A stretch of 45,392 bases of DNA from assembly GCA_026709365.1 (NCBI GenBank), contig JAPOTD010000128.1, positions 1 to 45,392 on the forward strand. The letters are read 5' to 3'. The notes beneath the pieces are model-generated. The model ran no database searches and had not been told where the DNA came from. It saw only the letters and a list, made by a program, of their open reading frames with translations. The DNA is from Gammaproteobacteria bacterium. Lineage in GTDB: Bacteria > Pseudomonadota > Gammaproteobacteria > Pseudomonadales > Azotimanducaceae. This document shows, in pieces, positions 26,963-35,388 of the stretch (the first letter of the stretch is position 1; the number at the start of each line of letters is the position of its first letter). Both the position numbers and the translations under genes were made by a program.

Positions 26963-28003
26963 ATGCTTGATGCCCCAATCGCCTTGAAGGGTGCGCCCGG
27001 CTCGCCCTACACCCGCAAGATGCTGGCCCTGCTGCGCTACCGGCGCATTCCCTATCGCTTTCTGCAAAGCGCGGTGGGCGGGAGCGAGCCCGATGCCGGC
27101 CTGCCGCAGCCGAAGGTGGGCCTGATGCCCACCTTTTACTTCCCGGCCGCCGATGGCGACCTCGAAGCGGTGGTGGACTCCTCGCCCATCATCCGGCGCC
27201 TGGAGCAGGAGGTGCTGGGCCGCTCCGCCATTGCGCCCGACCCGGCCTTGGCGTTCATCGACTTCCTGCTGGAGGACTATGGCGATGAATGGTTGACCAA
27301 GGCGATGTTCCACTATCGCTGGCACTATCCGGCGGACATTGAGCGGGGCGGCGAGATCCTGCCCCGTTGGCGCAACTTGACCGCCAGCGATGCCGAAATC
27401 GCGCCGATGTCGGCCTTCATCCGCGACCGGCAGATCAGCCGCCTGCATGTGGTGGGCAGCAATGCAACCACCGCTCCGATCATCGAGGCGAGCTACCGAC
27501 GCTTCCTAGGCCTCTTTGACGCCCACGTCCGCAACGGCCCCTTCGTGCTTGGCCAGCGTCCCGGCGCGGCCGACTTCGCCATCTTCGGCCAGCTCACCCA
27601 GTTGACCGGCTTTGACCCCACGCCGATGCAAATCGCCCTTGAAAGCGCGCCCCATGTCTTTGCCTGGGCGGGCGTGATGGAGGATCTGTCCGGCCTTGAA
27701 CCCGCTGCGGACCACTGGTTCGAACGCGACGCCCTGCCGGAAACGCTGCGCGGGCTGCTTGAGGAAGTGGGTCGGGTGTACGCGCCCGCCTTGTTGGCCA
27801 ACGCCGCTGCGGTCAATCAGGGCCTGGCGGAGGCGCGCACCGAGATCGACGGGCGCCCGTGGACCCAAAAGCCCTTCCCCTACCAGGCCAAGTGCCTGCA
27901 ATGGCTGCGCGGCGAGCGGGCGCGGCTCGACGGCGAGGATCGCGCATTCGTCGATGAGCTGCTGTCGGGAACCGGCTGCGAGGCGCTGTTTCAGGCGCCG
28001 TAG
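26963..28003 (+). CDS. Glutathione S-transferase family protein
   Basis: A 346-residue protein, longer than the usual 200-230. The N-terminal thioredoxin-like domain is seen in LKGAPGSPYTRKMLALLRYRRIPYRFL and in the SSPIIRRLE motif, where a Ser/Pro pair contacts glutathione. The helical C-terminal domain contains VLGQRPGAADFAIFGQLTQL. An extra C-terminal extension (about 240-346) is typical of a large GST group in marine bacteria. The ATG at 26963 is preferred; an in-frame TTG at 26936 is possible. It is convergent with the OLD-type nuclease gene. The substrate is unknown. Confidence 0.85.
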   Translation: MLDAPIALKGAPGSPYTRKMLALLRYRRIPYRFLQSAVGGSEPDAGLPQPKVGLMPTFYFPAADGDLEAVVDSSPIIRRLEQEVLGRSAIAPDPALAFIDFLLEDYGDEWLTKAMFHYRWHYPADIERGGEILPRWRNLTASDAEIAPMSAFIRDRQISRLHVVGSNATTAPIIEASYRRFLGLFDAHVRNGPFVLGQRPGAADFAIFGQLTQLTGFDPTPMQIALESAPHVFAWAGVMEDLSGLEPAADHWFERDALPETLRGLLEEVGRVYAPALLANAAAVNQGLAEARTEIDGRPWTQKPFPYQAKCLQWLRGERARLDGEDRAFVDELLSGTGCEALFQAP

Positions 28004-28214
28004 CCGTCCAACGGAGCGGCTCAATGCCTGGAGCGGACTTCGGGGCGGCGTGCGGGCTGCGTGGCGCGTCCTCCGAATGGCAAGCGTTCCAAGCCGAATG
28101 GTTCGCATGCCGTCTCGAAGTACTTGGCTTGCCGGCCCCGAACACTGGTGACGGCCAGCGTCCGCCAACGCCATCGGCCGTCCCTTCCGGCACGCATGGC
28201 CCCTTCGTCACATG

Positions 28215-29978
28215 TCATGGCTCCTCTGCCTTTTTGGCTTGGTTCGCTGCTGCGGCGATGGCGTCCAACTTCTCGGCAACCTCCGGGTCGATGCGCTCCG
28301 GGGGCATGAATCGGGCTAGCCGATGGTAGTGGGTCTTGCGGAGCAGTTCACCGGCGTTGCACTTCTCATAGAACCGCATGAACAGCGGGTCCAAGAACTC
28401 ATCCGTAGCCTTAATGTCGCCACTCCAAGGCGAGGTTCCGCGCAAGGTTTGCAAGGCCGCCTCGATTTCGCCGATGCTCTCTTGCATGTAGTCCTGCCAG
28501 GCAACTGCGAACAAGCCGCCAAGCTCCCTGCGTCCGGCATCTTTGGCGAAATCCAGCAGAACCTCCGGGCGGCACAGATAGTTCTCCAATTCCCGTCGTC
28601 GCCACATCATTTGCGTGAACTGGGGACCGTCACTCGCGGGTTCGGAGTCGAGGCGGTCGTAGAGTGCCACGCCCACCAAGTCCGCCTTCGCCTCCCGCAG
28701 GCCGTAGAAGTGTTGGCGGGCCTTGTTGGGCTGGTTGGCAACGTAGTGGACGTAGGGCGCCTCCAACGCTTGGGCTGCCGGATGGTTCAAGCGTTTGGCG
28801 AGGGCCTGCAGAACCGCAAGGTCGGTCGCGCCTTCCAGATACAGCACCCAGCCGCATTTTTCGGCTTGCAGGTAGTGTTCAAAGCCGATCTCCTTTAGGG
28901 CCTTGAGCACTTGGCTGCCGCGATTGTCGATGCGGTGGGGCTTGCCGACGAAGGCAATGAGCACGTCCCGATCAGCAGCCTCGTTGAGCAGAACCTCCGA
29001 GTGGCTCGCCGCTATTATCTGGCTTCCGGTCTCCTCCGATGCGTCGCTTAGGAGTTGGTAGATTTGCCGTTGACGAATGAACTCCAAGTGGGCGTCCGGT
29101 TCATCGATCAGCAGAACCGAGCCGGGATTGGCGATCAGGTGCGCCAGCAGCAGCATCACCTGCTGTTGGCCACGACCGCTCGCCGAGAGGTCAAGATGCG
29201 CTTTTCGCCTGCCGCGTCCGCTCCTGGGCAAACGGCTGCGCGCCGCTTCAGGGCTGCGGTAGGTCATGGTGATCTCGCCCCTTTCCGGGATGTACTGCGG
29301 CGGGTTGAGGCGGCTGCCGAAGAGCGTCTCAACACGGTCGCAGAGCTTTTGCCAGTGCGCCTTGCCATCCTCTCCGTTGAGTATCTGAAGGCATAGGTTG
29401 CGCAGCACCTCAGCGGTTCGTCCTTCGCCCAAACGAACGTTGATCGCACCGGGGTCCAAGCGGGTTTCATTGGCTGCCAGCCCGGACATCGGCGGCAGAT
29501 AGGCGATGCGGACGGCGTTCGCCTCGGCTGGCACCTTCATCGGTTCGCCATCTTCCCTGCGTAGCGGGCGGCAGTTCAGGGATTCCGCATTGACATAGCC
29601 GAACTCCAAGCCGCAAGACCAGTTCGTGCCCTGAACGATGATTTCGATCAGGGTGTTCTGCGTCGCCATCCCACCTTGCGTGCGGGTTCGGGTGCGTAGA
29701 TCGCGCCACAGCAAGTTGGTGGCGGGAACGGGCAGGGCGATCAGGTCGCGCCGGTTTATGGTTGCCCAAGCCCTTTGCGTCCGGCCATCCCCGCTGCGAC
29801 TCCTCTCCAGCCATCGCTTCAGGCCAACGTCCCACAGCGCTAGCGCCTGCAGGGCGGTGGTCTTGCCGGCGTTGTTGGGGCCGACGAAAATCACTTGTTG
29901 GCCGAGTTCGACTTCAATCTCATCAAAGAGCTTGAAGTTGCGCGCGATCAGCTTGGTCAGCACCGGCAGCTCATCCAA
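28215..29978 (-). CDS. OLD-type ATPase with Toprim nuclease domain
   Basis: A 587-residue AAA/ABC-type ATPase plus Toprim protein. Walker A is GPNNAGKT (33-40), the ABC-like signature is SGRGQQQ (267-273), Walker B is SVLLIDEPDAHLE (around Asp292-Glu293) and ASHSEVL is the H-loop. The Toprim domain follows with LYLEGATDLAVLQ (Glu382, Asp386) and ALYDRLDSE. This is the layout of overcoming-lysogenization-defect (OLD) nucleases, several of which act in phage defence (P2 Old, GajA). No UvrD-like GajB or other partner is adjacent. The stop of the upstream MDR oxidoreductase gene is only 23 bases away, so they may share a transcript. Confidence 0.87.
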   Translation of the reverse strand: MDELPVLTKLIARNFKLFDEIEVELGQQVIFVGPNNAGKTTALQALALWDVGLKRWLERSRSGDGRTQRAWATINRRDLIALPVPATNLLWRDLRTRTRTQGGMATQNTLIEIIVQGTNWSCGLEFGYVNAESLNCRPLRREDGEPMKVPAEANAVRIAYLPPMSGLAANETRLDPGAINVRLGEGRTAEVLRNLCLQILNGEDGKAHWQKLCDRVETLFGSRLNPPQYIPERGEITMTYRSPEAARSRLPRSGRGRRKAHLDLSASGRGQQQVMLLLAHLIANPGSVLLIDEPDAHLEFIRQRQIYQLLSDASEETGSQIIAASHSEVLLNEAADRDVLIAFVGKPHRIDNRGSQVLKALKEIGFEHYLQAEKCGWVLYLEGATDLAVLQALAKRLNHPAAQALEAPYVHYVANQPNKARQHFYGLREAKADLVGVALYDRLDSEPASDGPQFTQMMWRRRELENYLCRPEVLLDFAKDAGRRELGGLFAVAWQDYMQESIGEIEAALQTLRGTSPWSGDIKATDEFLDPLFMRFYEKCNAGELLRKTHYHRLARFMPPERIDPEVAEKLDAIAAAANQAKKAEEP

Positions 29979-30001
29979 TCACGAACGCTCGCAGTCCCGT
30001 C

Positions 30002-31012
30002 TCAGCTGGTCCGCACCATCATCTTGCCGGTGTTGGCGCCCTTGAAGAGCTGGATCAGCGCGTTGGGCAGTTCCTTGAAGCCGTCGATGACGGTGGCTTG
30101 CTGCTGGAGCTGTCCGGCGTCGATCCAGCGGCGCATCTCCGCCTCGGCCTCCGGGTAGCGGTGCTCGTAGTCGATGACGATGAAGCCTTCCATGCGGGCG
30201 CGGCGGAAGACCAGGTTGAAGTAGTTCCTGGGTCCGGGCGGCTGTTCGGTGAGGTTGTAGCGGGAGATGCCGCCGCAGATCACGATGCGGGCGTTCATGG
30301 CGATGCGGTTCAGGCAGATGTCGAGGATTTCGCCGCCCACGTTGTCAAAGAAGACGTTGATGCCGTTCGGGCACAGCCGGTCCACCTCCGCCGCCACGTC
30401 GGTGGTCTTGTAGTTGAGCGCGCCGTCAAAGCCGAGCTCATCGGTGAGCCAGGCGCACTTCCCGTCGCTGCCCGCCATGCCGAACACCGTGCAGCCCTTG
30501 ATCTTGGCAATCTGCCCGGCGACGCTGCCGGTGGCGCCGGCGGCGCCGCTGATCATCACCACGTCGCCGGCCTTGGGCCGGCCGACATCGAGCAGCCCGA
30601 AATAGGCCGTCATGCCGGTGCCGCCGAGTGCGCCCAAGGCCACCTTCGGATCGATGCTGGCCTCGAAGGTCCGCATGGGCAGCTTCCTGCCGTCCGAAAG
30701 GGCGTAGTCCTGCATGCCGAAGGTGCCCGTCACCTGGGTGCCCTCGGGATACTGGGCATGGTTGGAGGCCACCACCGTGCCGACGCCGCGCGCCCGCATG
30801 ACGCTGCCGAGCGCCAAGGGCGCCACGTAGTCGGCCCGATTCTCCATTTGCCCGCGCATGGAGGGGTCCAGTGAGATGTAATTGGTCTTGACGAGCGCCT
30901 CCCCCGGCCCCGGCGTCGGCACGGCGACCTCCCGATATTCGAAGTCGGACGCCTTGACCATCCCGTGCGGACGGGCGGCGAGCAGGAACTGACGGTTGAT
31001 GGTTGCTGGCAT
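30002..31012 (-). CDS. NADP-dependent MDR oxidoreductase (CurA / leukotriene B4 12-hydroxydehydrogenase-like)
   Basis: A 336-residue medium-chain dehydrogenase/reductase without zinc ligands. The N-terminal GroES-like part includes LVKTNYISLDPSMRGQM. The Rossmann motif is VVMISGAAGATGSVAGQIAKIKGC, and YFGLLDVGRPKAGD and VFFDNVGGEILD are typical of the 2-alkenal/prostaglandin reductase group, which reduces alpha,beta-unsaturated carbonyls with NADPH. The ATG at 31012 follows GGGAGG. The downstream OLD gene may be cotranscribed. Confidence 0.92.
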   Translation of the reverse strand: MPATINRQFLLAARPHGMVKASDFEYREVAVPTPGPGEALVKTNYISLDPSMRGQMENRADYVAPLALGSVMRARGVGTVVASNHAQYPEGTQVTGTFGMQDYALSDGRKLPMRTFEASIDPKVALGALGGTGMTAYFGLLDVGRPKAGDVVMISGAAGATGSVAGQIAKIKGCTVFGMAGSDGKCAWLTDELGFDGALNYKTTDVAAEVDRLCPNGINVFFDNVGGEILDICLNRIAMNARIVICGGISRYNLTEQPPGPRNYFNLVFRRARMEGFIVIDYEHRYPEAEAEMRRWIDAGQLQQQATVIDGFKELPNALIQLFKGANTGKMMVRTS

Positions 31013-31071
31013 GAGCGCCTCCCTCCCCAAAAGGGCAAATTATGCGTTGCGCCCATCCGGAAGGGAACCGG

Positions 31072-31117
31072 CGCGCCCGCTTCGCGGGCGCGTTGGAGTT
31101 TCGCGCAGCGAAACTCC
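31072..31117 (-). repeat. Two-hairpin repeat, copy 4 (inverted)
   Basis: Hairpin B is at 31072-31092 (CGCGCCCGC, loop TTC, GCGGGCGCG). Hairpin A is at 31095-31117 (GGAGTTTCGC / GCGAAACTCC). The flank GTAGGTCAGATTCCGATGGG (from 31129) is nearly the same as that of copy 3. It lies between the oxidoreductase start and the 3' end of the AAA/DUF234 gene. Confidence 0.88.
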
Positions 31118-31180
31118 GCGCTCGTCGCGTAGGTCAGATTCCGATGGGTTTGTGAGCTCGTGCGCCGACGGGCGCGAGGT

Positions 31181-32572
31181 CTATCGCAGCGCGGCCATGA
31201 CGTTTTTGGCGTCAACGATGTGGATGCCGGTGGCTTGGTCGATCGGCACGTCCGCTTGCGGCGTGAAGCGGGCATGGACGATTTCCGCCTTCGTTGCGCC
31301 GGGCAGCGCTTGGACGCCGGGATGCGGTGGCGCATGAGATGCCGTGAACGGGTTCGCGGGCCACTTGGCTTCGCCCACAAGCAGCCGCTGCCCGTCAACC
31401 GAGCGGGCCACCACATCAAACTCCGGGTTGTTGCCCTGCCAATGGCGCTGGGCGCCTTGCCAAGGCCCCAACTTCGCCAATGGCAGGTCGCAGCGGTGCA
31501 ACAAGGGCACGCAAAGGCGGCACAGCTCCTCCCATGCCAACGCCTCCAAAGCCGCCCGGTGGCGCGCCCAGTGGGCGATGCGCGTCTCGCGCGGCGCCAC
31601 CGCCAAGAGGGCGCGGTGGGGTGCGACGACCCGGAACCACTGCCGCATGAATGGATCAGCCATTCGGTAGAGGCTTCGCTTGCCCGACCGCGGATGGCTG
31701 CCGAAGGGCGTTTCCCGCCGCACGAGGTCCATGGCGACCAGCGTTGCCAACGGGCCGGAGAGGCTCGATGCGGGCCGATTCAGGCGTCCCGCGATCTCAC
31801 TGAGTCGATGAGCGCCGCCGCCGATCACGTCAAGCAGGGCGCGCAGGCCGGTCACGGGCGGCGTTTCCGCAAGCAGCAGGCGATTGGGCTCCTCGTGCAG
31901 CGGGCCGCTGGGATCCAGAACCAAGGCGTCGGCGGCCTCGCCAAAGTCCGCTCCGAAAGGCTCCGCCAGCTCCCAGTAGCGAGGCATTCCGCCCCATAGG
32001 GCGTAGGCGGACACCAGCTCCCGAGGACTGCATGGGCTGAAGGCATCCGCGAGGTAGCCGGGCCGCAATGGCCGCAAAGCAAAGGCTTCGGATGCGCGGC
32101 CGTAAAGCGGGGCGCCGGCCTCAAGAATCGCGCCGTGCATCATGCGTTGGCTCGATCCGCTGACCACTAGGCAAGGCCGGCGCTGGTCGCTGTCCAGCCA
32201 GTTTTGCAGCACGGCGGTGATGCTTGGGTCCGCGGCGATCAAATAGGGCAGCTCATCAATGATGAACGGCCCTGGCCAGTTGGCCGCGCGCGATTCGCTG
32301 GCGAGCCGCTCGAAAAACGTGCGCCAATCCGGATATTCGACATCGGCAAAGCCTGGAAACCGCCCCCTAACGGCTTCGGCGATGTAGCGGCGCTGGATTG
32401 GGGCCGCGGATTGGTCAGCCACCGCATACAGGCCGTCGCGGTTCCTTGACCACTCCAACAGCAGGCGCGACTTGCCCACGCGGCGGCGCCCCCAGATGAC
32501 CGAAAGACCGCCGGGGTGACGAAGGGCGTTGTCCAAACGGCGCAGTTCGTCCTGACGATTAAGGAATTCCAT
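31181..32572 (-). CDS. AAA ATPase with C-terminal DUF234 (PD-(D/E)XK-like) domain
   Basis: A 463-residue ATPase of a group common in archaea and bacteria but without a settled function. The P-loop GRRRVGKS is at 28-35, Walker B-like PFIIDELPYLI follows, and a winged-helix-like region lies around LSEIAGRLNRPASSLSGPLATL. The C-terminal part has EFDVVARSVDGQRLLVGEAKW, where Asp and Glu-x-Lys fit a PD-(D/E)XK nuclease core. The ATG at 32572 is preferred; a TTG two codons upstream is possible. A perfect 18-bp inverted repeat (32586-32623) ends 13 bases before the start codon, which suggests tight, possibly autogenous control. Confidence 0.82.
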   Translation of the reverse strand: MEFLNRQDELRRLDNALRHPGGLSVIWGRRRVGKSRLLLEWSRNRDGLYAVADQSAAPIQRRYIAEAVRGRFPGFADVEYPDWRTFFERLASESRAANWPGPFIIDELPYLIAADPSITAVLQNWLDSDQRRPCLVVSGSSQRMMHGAILEAGAPLYGRASEAFALRPLRPGYLADAFSPCSPRELVSAYALWGGMPRYWELAEPFGADFGEAADALVLDPSGPLHEEPNRLLLAETPPVTGLRALLDVIGGGAHRLSEIAGRLNRPASSLSGPLATLVAMDLVRRETPFGSHPRSGKRSLYRMADPFMRQWFRVVAPHRALLAVAPRETRIAHWARHRAALEALAWEELCRLCVPLLHRCDLPLAKLGPWQGAQRHWQGNNPEFDVVARSVDGQRLLVGEAKWPANPFTASHAPPHPGVQALPGATKAEIVHARFTPQADVPIDQATGIHIVDAKNVMAALR

Positions 32573-32585
32573 GCACAATATTATG

Positions 32586-32623
32586 CTGCATCAGATTATT
32601 CTTGGAAGAATAATCTGATGCAG
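32586..32623. promoter_or_regulatory. Perfect 18-bp palindrome upstream of the AAA/DUF234 gene
   Basis: CTGCATCAGATTATTCTT (32586-32603) and its exact reverse complement (32606-32623) flank the two bases GG. It is A+T rich against a G+C-rich background and lies 13 bases ahead of the gene's start codon on the minus strand. A smaller imperfect palindrome, GCACAATATTATGC (32573-32586), lies between it and the ATG. It could be an operator or a cruciform/hairpin site. Confidence 0.75.
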
Positions 32624-32733
32624 AGCGGTGCGTGGGCCACCTCTCCTCCAACAAGTTGGCGTTCCGGGTGGCAAGCCACCCTCAAGAATTACGGCGGAGC
32701 CATCATGCCCTTCTCCGCGACTTGCGCGCGGCT

Positions 32734-33990
32734 CTACCTCGGGGTGACTTGGACGGGCAGCTCCAGGATGCCGCGGATGAAGTTGTTGGCGGCGTAGGCG
32801 GGCTCGCCGACCACTTCGATGCGTTCAAAGCGCTCAAGAAGCTCCTCCCAGAGCACTTGCAGCTGCATCTCCGCCAGGCGGTTGCCCATGCAGCGGTGGA
32901 TGCCGAAGCCGAAGGCGATGTGCTGGCGGGCGTTGGGACGGTCCACGATCAGCCGCTCGGCGCCGTCGAACACCGTCTCGTCGCGGTTGCCGGAGAGGTA
33001 CCACATGATGACCTTCTCGCCCGCCCTGATGCGCTGGCCGCGCAGTTCGGTGTCCTCGGCGGCGGTGCGGCGCATATGGATCACCGGCGATTGCCAGCGG
33101 ATCATCTCGCTGGTGGCGTTGGGCACGAGGCCCGGATCGTCCTGGAGCTTGCGGAACTCGTCGGGATAGCGGTTGAGGCCCAGCAGGCCGCCGCTGATTG
33201 AGTTGCGCGTGGTGTCGTTGCCGCCGACGATCAGCAGCAGCACGTTGCCCAGAAACTCCTTGGGCCTTTGCAGCATGTCCTTGGTGGATTCCCCGTGGGC
33301 GAGCATGGAGATCAGGTCGTTGCCCGGCTCGCGCCCGGCCCGTTCGTGCCAGAGCGCGGCGAAGGTGTTGGCGCAATCGTTCAGTTCCTGGATCCGGTAC
33401 TCGCCGGGCAGGCCCGCCTCGCCCATCAGTTGCGGCGTGGCGGTGGCGAGGTCGGACCAGTGGATCAGCTTGCGCCGGTCGGCGTAGGGGAAGTCGAACA
33501 AGGTCGCCAGCATGCGGGCGGTGAGTTCGATGGAGACCTCCTGAACCCAGTTGAAGGTCTCGCCCACGGGCAGGTTCTCCAGAATGTCGATCACCCGCTC
33601 GCGGATGATGGGCTTGAAGTTGCGCAGGTTGGCGGGCGCCACTGAGGGGGCGACGGTCTTGCGCTGCTTGCCGTGCTTGGGCGGGTCCATGCCGATGAAG
33701 TTCTCAAGCGGGACGTCTTCAAGCTCCTGTTCGGCGATGGTGATGAAGCCGAGCTCGGAGGAGAATGTCTGATGGTGGGTATCGACATGCTTGATGTCCG
33801 CAAAGCTGGTGACCGACCAGTAGGGACCGCAGGCGCTCTCGGCGCAGTAATGCACCGGGGCGTCGCGGCGCAGCCGCGCGAAGTAGGGATGGATCGCGTC
33901 GCGGGCGTACAGGGAGGCTTCGCTTAGGTCGATCTCCTCGAGGGGCATGGACCAAGGATCGTTCAGCGGCAGTTGCATGGCCTCGCTCAT
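32734..33990 (-). CDS. Cytochrome P450, CYP153-like (alkane/fatty-acid omega-hydroxylase type)
   Basis: A 418-residue soluble class I P450. The haem-binding loop is FGFGIHRCMGNRLAEMQL (Cys about 367), the I-helix is LLIVGGNDTTRNSISGGLL, and HPYFARLRRDAPVHYC, GPYWSVTSF, IGMDPPKHGKQRKTVAPSVAP, WVQEVSIELTARMLATLFDFP and MRRTAAEDTELRG closely follow CYP153A proteins as I know them. CYP153 enzymes hydroxylate terminal carbons of medium-chain alkanes or fatty acids with a ferredoxin and reductase. No such partner genes are adjacent. The ATG at 33990 follows GAGGAG. Confidence 0.92.
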   Translation of the reverse strand: MSEAMQLPLNDPWSMPLEEIDLSEASLYARDAIHPYFARLRRDAPVHYCAESACGPYWSVTSFADIKHVDTHHQTFSSELGFITIAEQELEDVPLENFIGMDPPKHGKQRKTVAPSVAPANLRNFKPIIRERVIDILENLPVGETFNWVQEVSIELTARMLATLFDFPYADRRKLIHWSDLATATPQLMGEAGLPGEYRIQELNDCANTFAALWHERAGREPGNDLISMLAHGESTKDMLQRPKEFLGNVLLLIVGGNDTTRNSISGGLLGLNRYPDEFRKLQDDPGLVPNATSEMIRWQSPVIHMRRTAAEDTELRGQRIRAGEKVIMWYLSGNRDETVFDGAERLIVDRPNARQHIAFGFGIHRCMGNRLAEMQLQVLWEELLERFERIEVVGEPAYAANNFIRGILELPVQVTPR

Positions 33991-34065
33991 GTTCGGATGC
34001 TCCTCTGAATATGCAGGCATCCTATCACGAGCTTGAGATGGGCATCAGAACGTCGCCGACCGACT

Positions 34066-34095
34066 TTGACAGAGGGTTCCCGCCCGGCGTAGAGT
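34066..34095 (+). promoter_or_regulatory. Promoter for the 81-residue protein, possibly leaderless
   Basis: TTGACA (34066-34071), an 18-base spacer and TAGAGT (34090-34095). The start codon at 34102 is only seven bases after the -10 box, so the transcript would begin at or next to the ATG. Confidence 0.5.
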
Positions 34096-34101
34096 GCGGT
34101 C

Positions 34102-34347
34102 ATGCGCGAGATTTGGACAGTCATCGGCACCGGCGTCGCAATCATCGCAGTGGTGGTGACGCTGCATCAGTCGATGCGGACTGACATCGGTTCGATGGAG
34201 GAGGGCATACGCGCCGAGATAGGCGCATTGGACGACCGGCTCCGCGCCGTGGAGGTCCGCACTGTGCGGCTGGAAGTGAAGCTCTCGCGCATTGAGGCTA
34301 TCTTGCGCACAGTTTTCCATGATCGGGCAGCGCCAACATGCAAGTGA
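34102..34347 (+). CDS. Small membrane-anchored coiled-coil protein
   Basis: 81 residues: an N-terminal membrane span (about 5-22, TVIGTGVAIIAVVVTL), then an amphipathic coiled coil (about 28-68, SMEEGIRAEIGALDDRLRAVEVRTVRLEVKL). I recognise no family. It has a good promoter and a likely leaderless start, and its last ten bases overlap the start of the following cupin gene, so it appears to be a real gene coupled to its neighbour. Confidence 0.6.
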   Translation: MREIWTVIGTGVAIIAVVVTLHQSMRTDIGSMEEGIRAEIGALDDRLRAVEVRTVRLEVKLSRIEAILRTVFHDRAAPTCK

Positions 34348-34694
34348 CCAGACTCCACACCGGCGATGATGACCGGTCCCGCTTTGAGGACATCGAACTG
34401 GAGCTGCAGGACTTCGGCGGCAGCGGCTGCATGTCCGAGCCTTGGCCGGCCCGCTCCGTGGTGTTTCGCACGGTTTCCGGAGACTACGACTTGGATTTTC
34501 ACAATGCGCCCCGGCGGCAGTTCATCGTCAACTTGGTCGGCAGCGTTGAAATTGAGCTCGGTGACGGAACCAAGCGCGTGTTCGGTCCGGGGTCAATCCT
34601 GCTGGCGGAGGACCTGACTGGCCAGGGCCACATTTCCCGTGCGGTCGGCGGGCAGCCGCGCACCTGTCTGGTCATCCCCCTGGGGGCGGATTGA
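34338..34694 (+). CDS. Small cupin-domain protein
   Basis: 118 residues with a single cupin-like beta barrel (LDFHNAPRRQFIVNLVGSVEIELGDGTKRVFGPGSILLAEDLTGQGHISR). In GSILLAEDLTGQGH the second cupin motif is partly kept; the first motif has few histidines, so metal binding is uncertain. It overlaps the small coiled-coil gene by ten bases. The function is unknown. Confidence 0.75.
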   Translation: MQVTRLHTGDDDRSRFEDIELELQDFGGSGCMSEPWPARSVVFRTVSGDYDLDFHNAPRRQFIVNLVGSVEIELGDGTKRVFGPGSILLAEDLTGQGHISRAVGGQPRTCLVIPLGAD

Positions 34695-34765
34695 TCACGC
34701 CATCCGGCCATTCCGCAGCAAGTGGGTTCAGAAACATTCCGCAACCCGACTTGCGCAAGCGGCGC

Positions 34766-34816
34766 GGAATTTCGCGCCATCGAAACGCCAACCGCGCCCG
34801 CAAAGCGGGTGCGCGG
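34766..34816 (+). repeat. Two-hairpin repeat, copy 5 (degenerate)
   Basis: Hairpin A region GGAATTTCG / CGAAACGCC (34766-34789) and hairpin B region CCGCGCCCGC, AAA, GCGGGTGCGCGG (34792-34816, with a bulge). The upstream CCCGACTTGCGC recalls the flank of copy 2. It lies between the small cupin gene and the TlpA-like gene. Confidence 0.65.
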
Positions 34817-34881
34817 TGGAAGTCCCGGCGGGTTGCCTCTACACTGTCGCGCCGCCAATTTTGGAACGTGCTTGCGGTTTC

Positions 34882-35388
34882 ATGGTACGCAAACTCAGTG
34901 CGCTGGCCCTCGGAGCCTTGGCGCTCATCGCTTGGGCGGCGCCTGCGTCGGCCGTCGAGGCCGGGCAGCCAGCGCTTGGCTTCACCTTGCCTGCGGTGGA
35001 CGCCGCGGCCGCCCCCATCGCGCTGGCCGACTATCGCGGCAAGGTGCTCTACTTGGAGTTCTGGTCAAGCTGGTGCGCGCCCTGCCGGCGGTCAATGCCC
35101 GCACTCGACGCCTTGCGGGGAAACTGGCCGCAGGAAAGGTTTGAAGTCGTGGGCCTAAATCTGGATACTCACCGCCCCGATGCGGTTCGCTTCCTTGAAC
35201 AGGCTTCCATCGGTTATCCTAACGCCTTGGACCTTGGCGGCGGCACGGCCCGCCGCTACGGCGTGTCCACGTTGCCGGCAGCGTTCATCATCAACGCCGA
35301 AGGCATGGTGGAGCTTGTCCTGAAGGGTGCGCAGACCGAGGACTTCGCACTCATCAGCGGCGTGGTGGAGCGCTTGGTGAACAGGTAG
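34882..35388 (+). CDS. TlpA-like periplasmic thioredoxin-fold protein
   Basis: 168 residues. A signal peptide (MVRKLSALALGALALIAWAAPASA) is followed by an AhpC/TSA-type thioredoxin fold with the redox motif WCAPCRR, the VVGLNLDTHR segment and the cis-proline loop STLPAAFI. TlpA/ResA-type proteins keep cysteines of cytochromes or copper sites reduced. Its place just upstream of the cytochrome c oxidase genes suggests a role in CuA or haem c maturation of subunit II. I chose the ATG at 34882 because it starts the signal peptide; the longer frame covers repeat copy 5. Confidence 0.88.
   Translation: MVRKLSALALGALALIAWAAPASAVEAGQPALGFTLPAVDAAAAPIALADYRGKVLYLEFWSSWCAPCRRSMPALDALRGNWPQERFEVVGLNLDTHRPDAVRFLEQASIGYPNALDLGGGTARRYGVSTLPAAFIINAEGMVELVLKGAQTEDFALISGVVERLVNR

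Noticed and set aside
28004-28214. Small open frames between the GST and OLD genes
   Set aside because: No ribosome site, no family resemblance, and the composition is like that of non-coding shadows; this appears to be a plain convergent intergenic gap.
28215-32572. A defence island made of the OLD nuclease and the AAA/DUF234 ATPase
   Set aside because: An ordinary MDR oxidoreductase gene and a two-hairpin repeat separate them, no known partner genes are present, and the flanks are metabolic genes. Each is reported separately.
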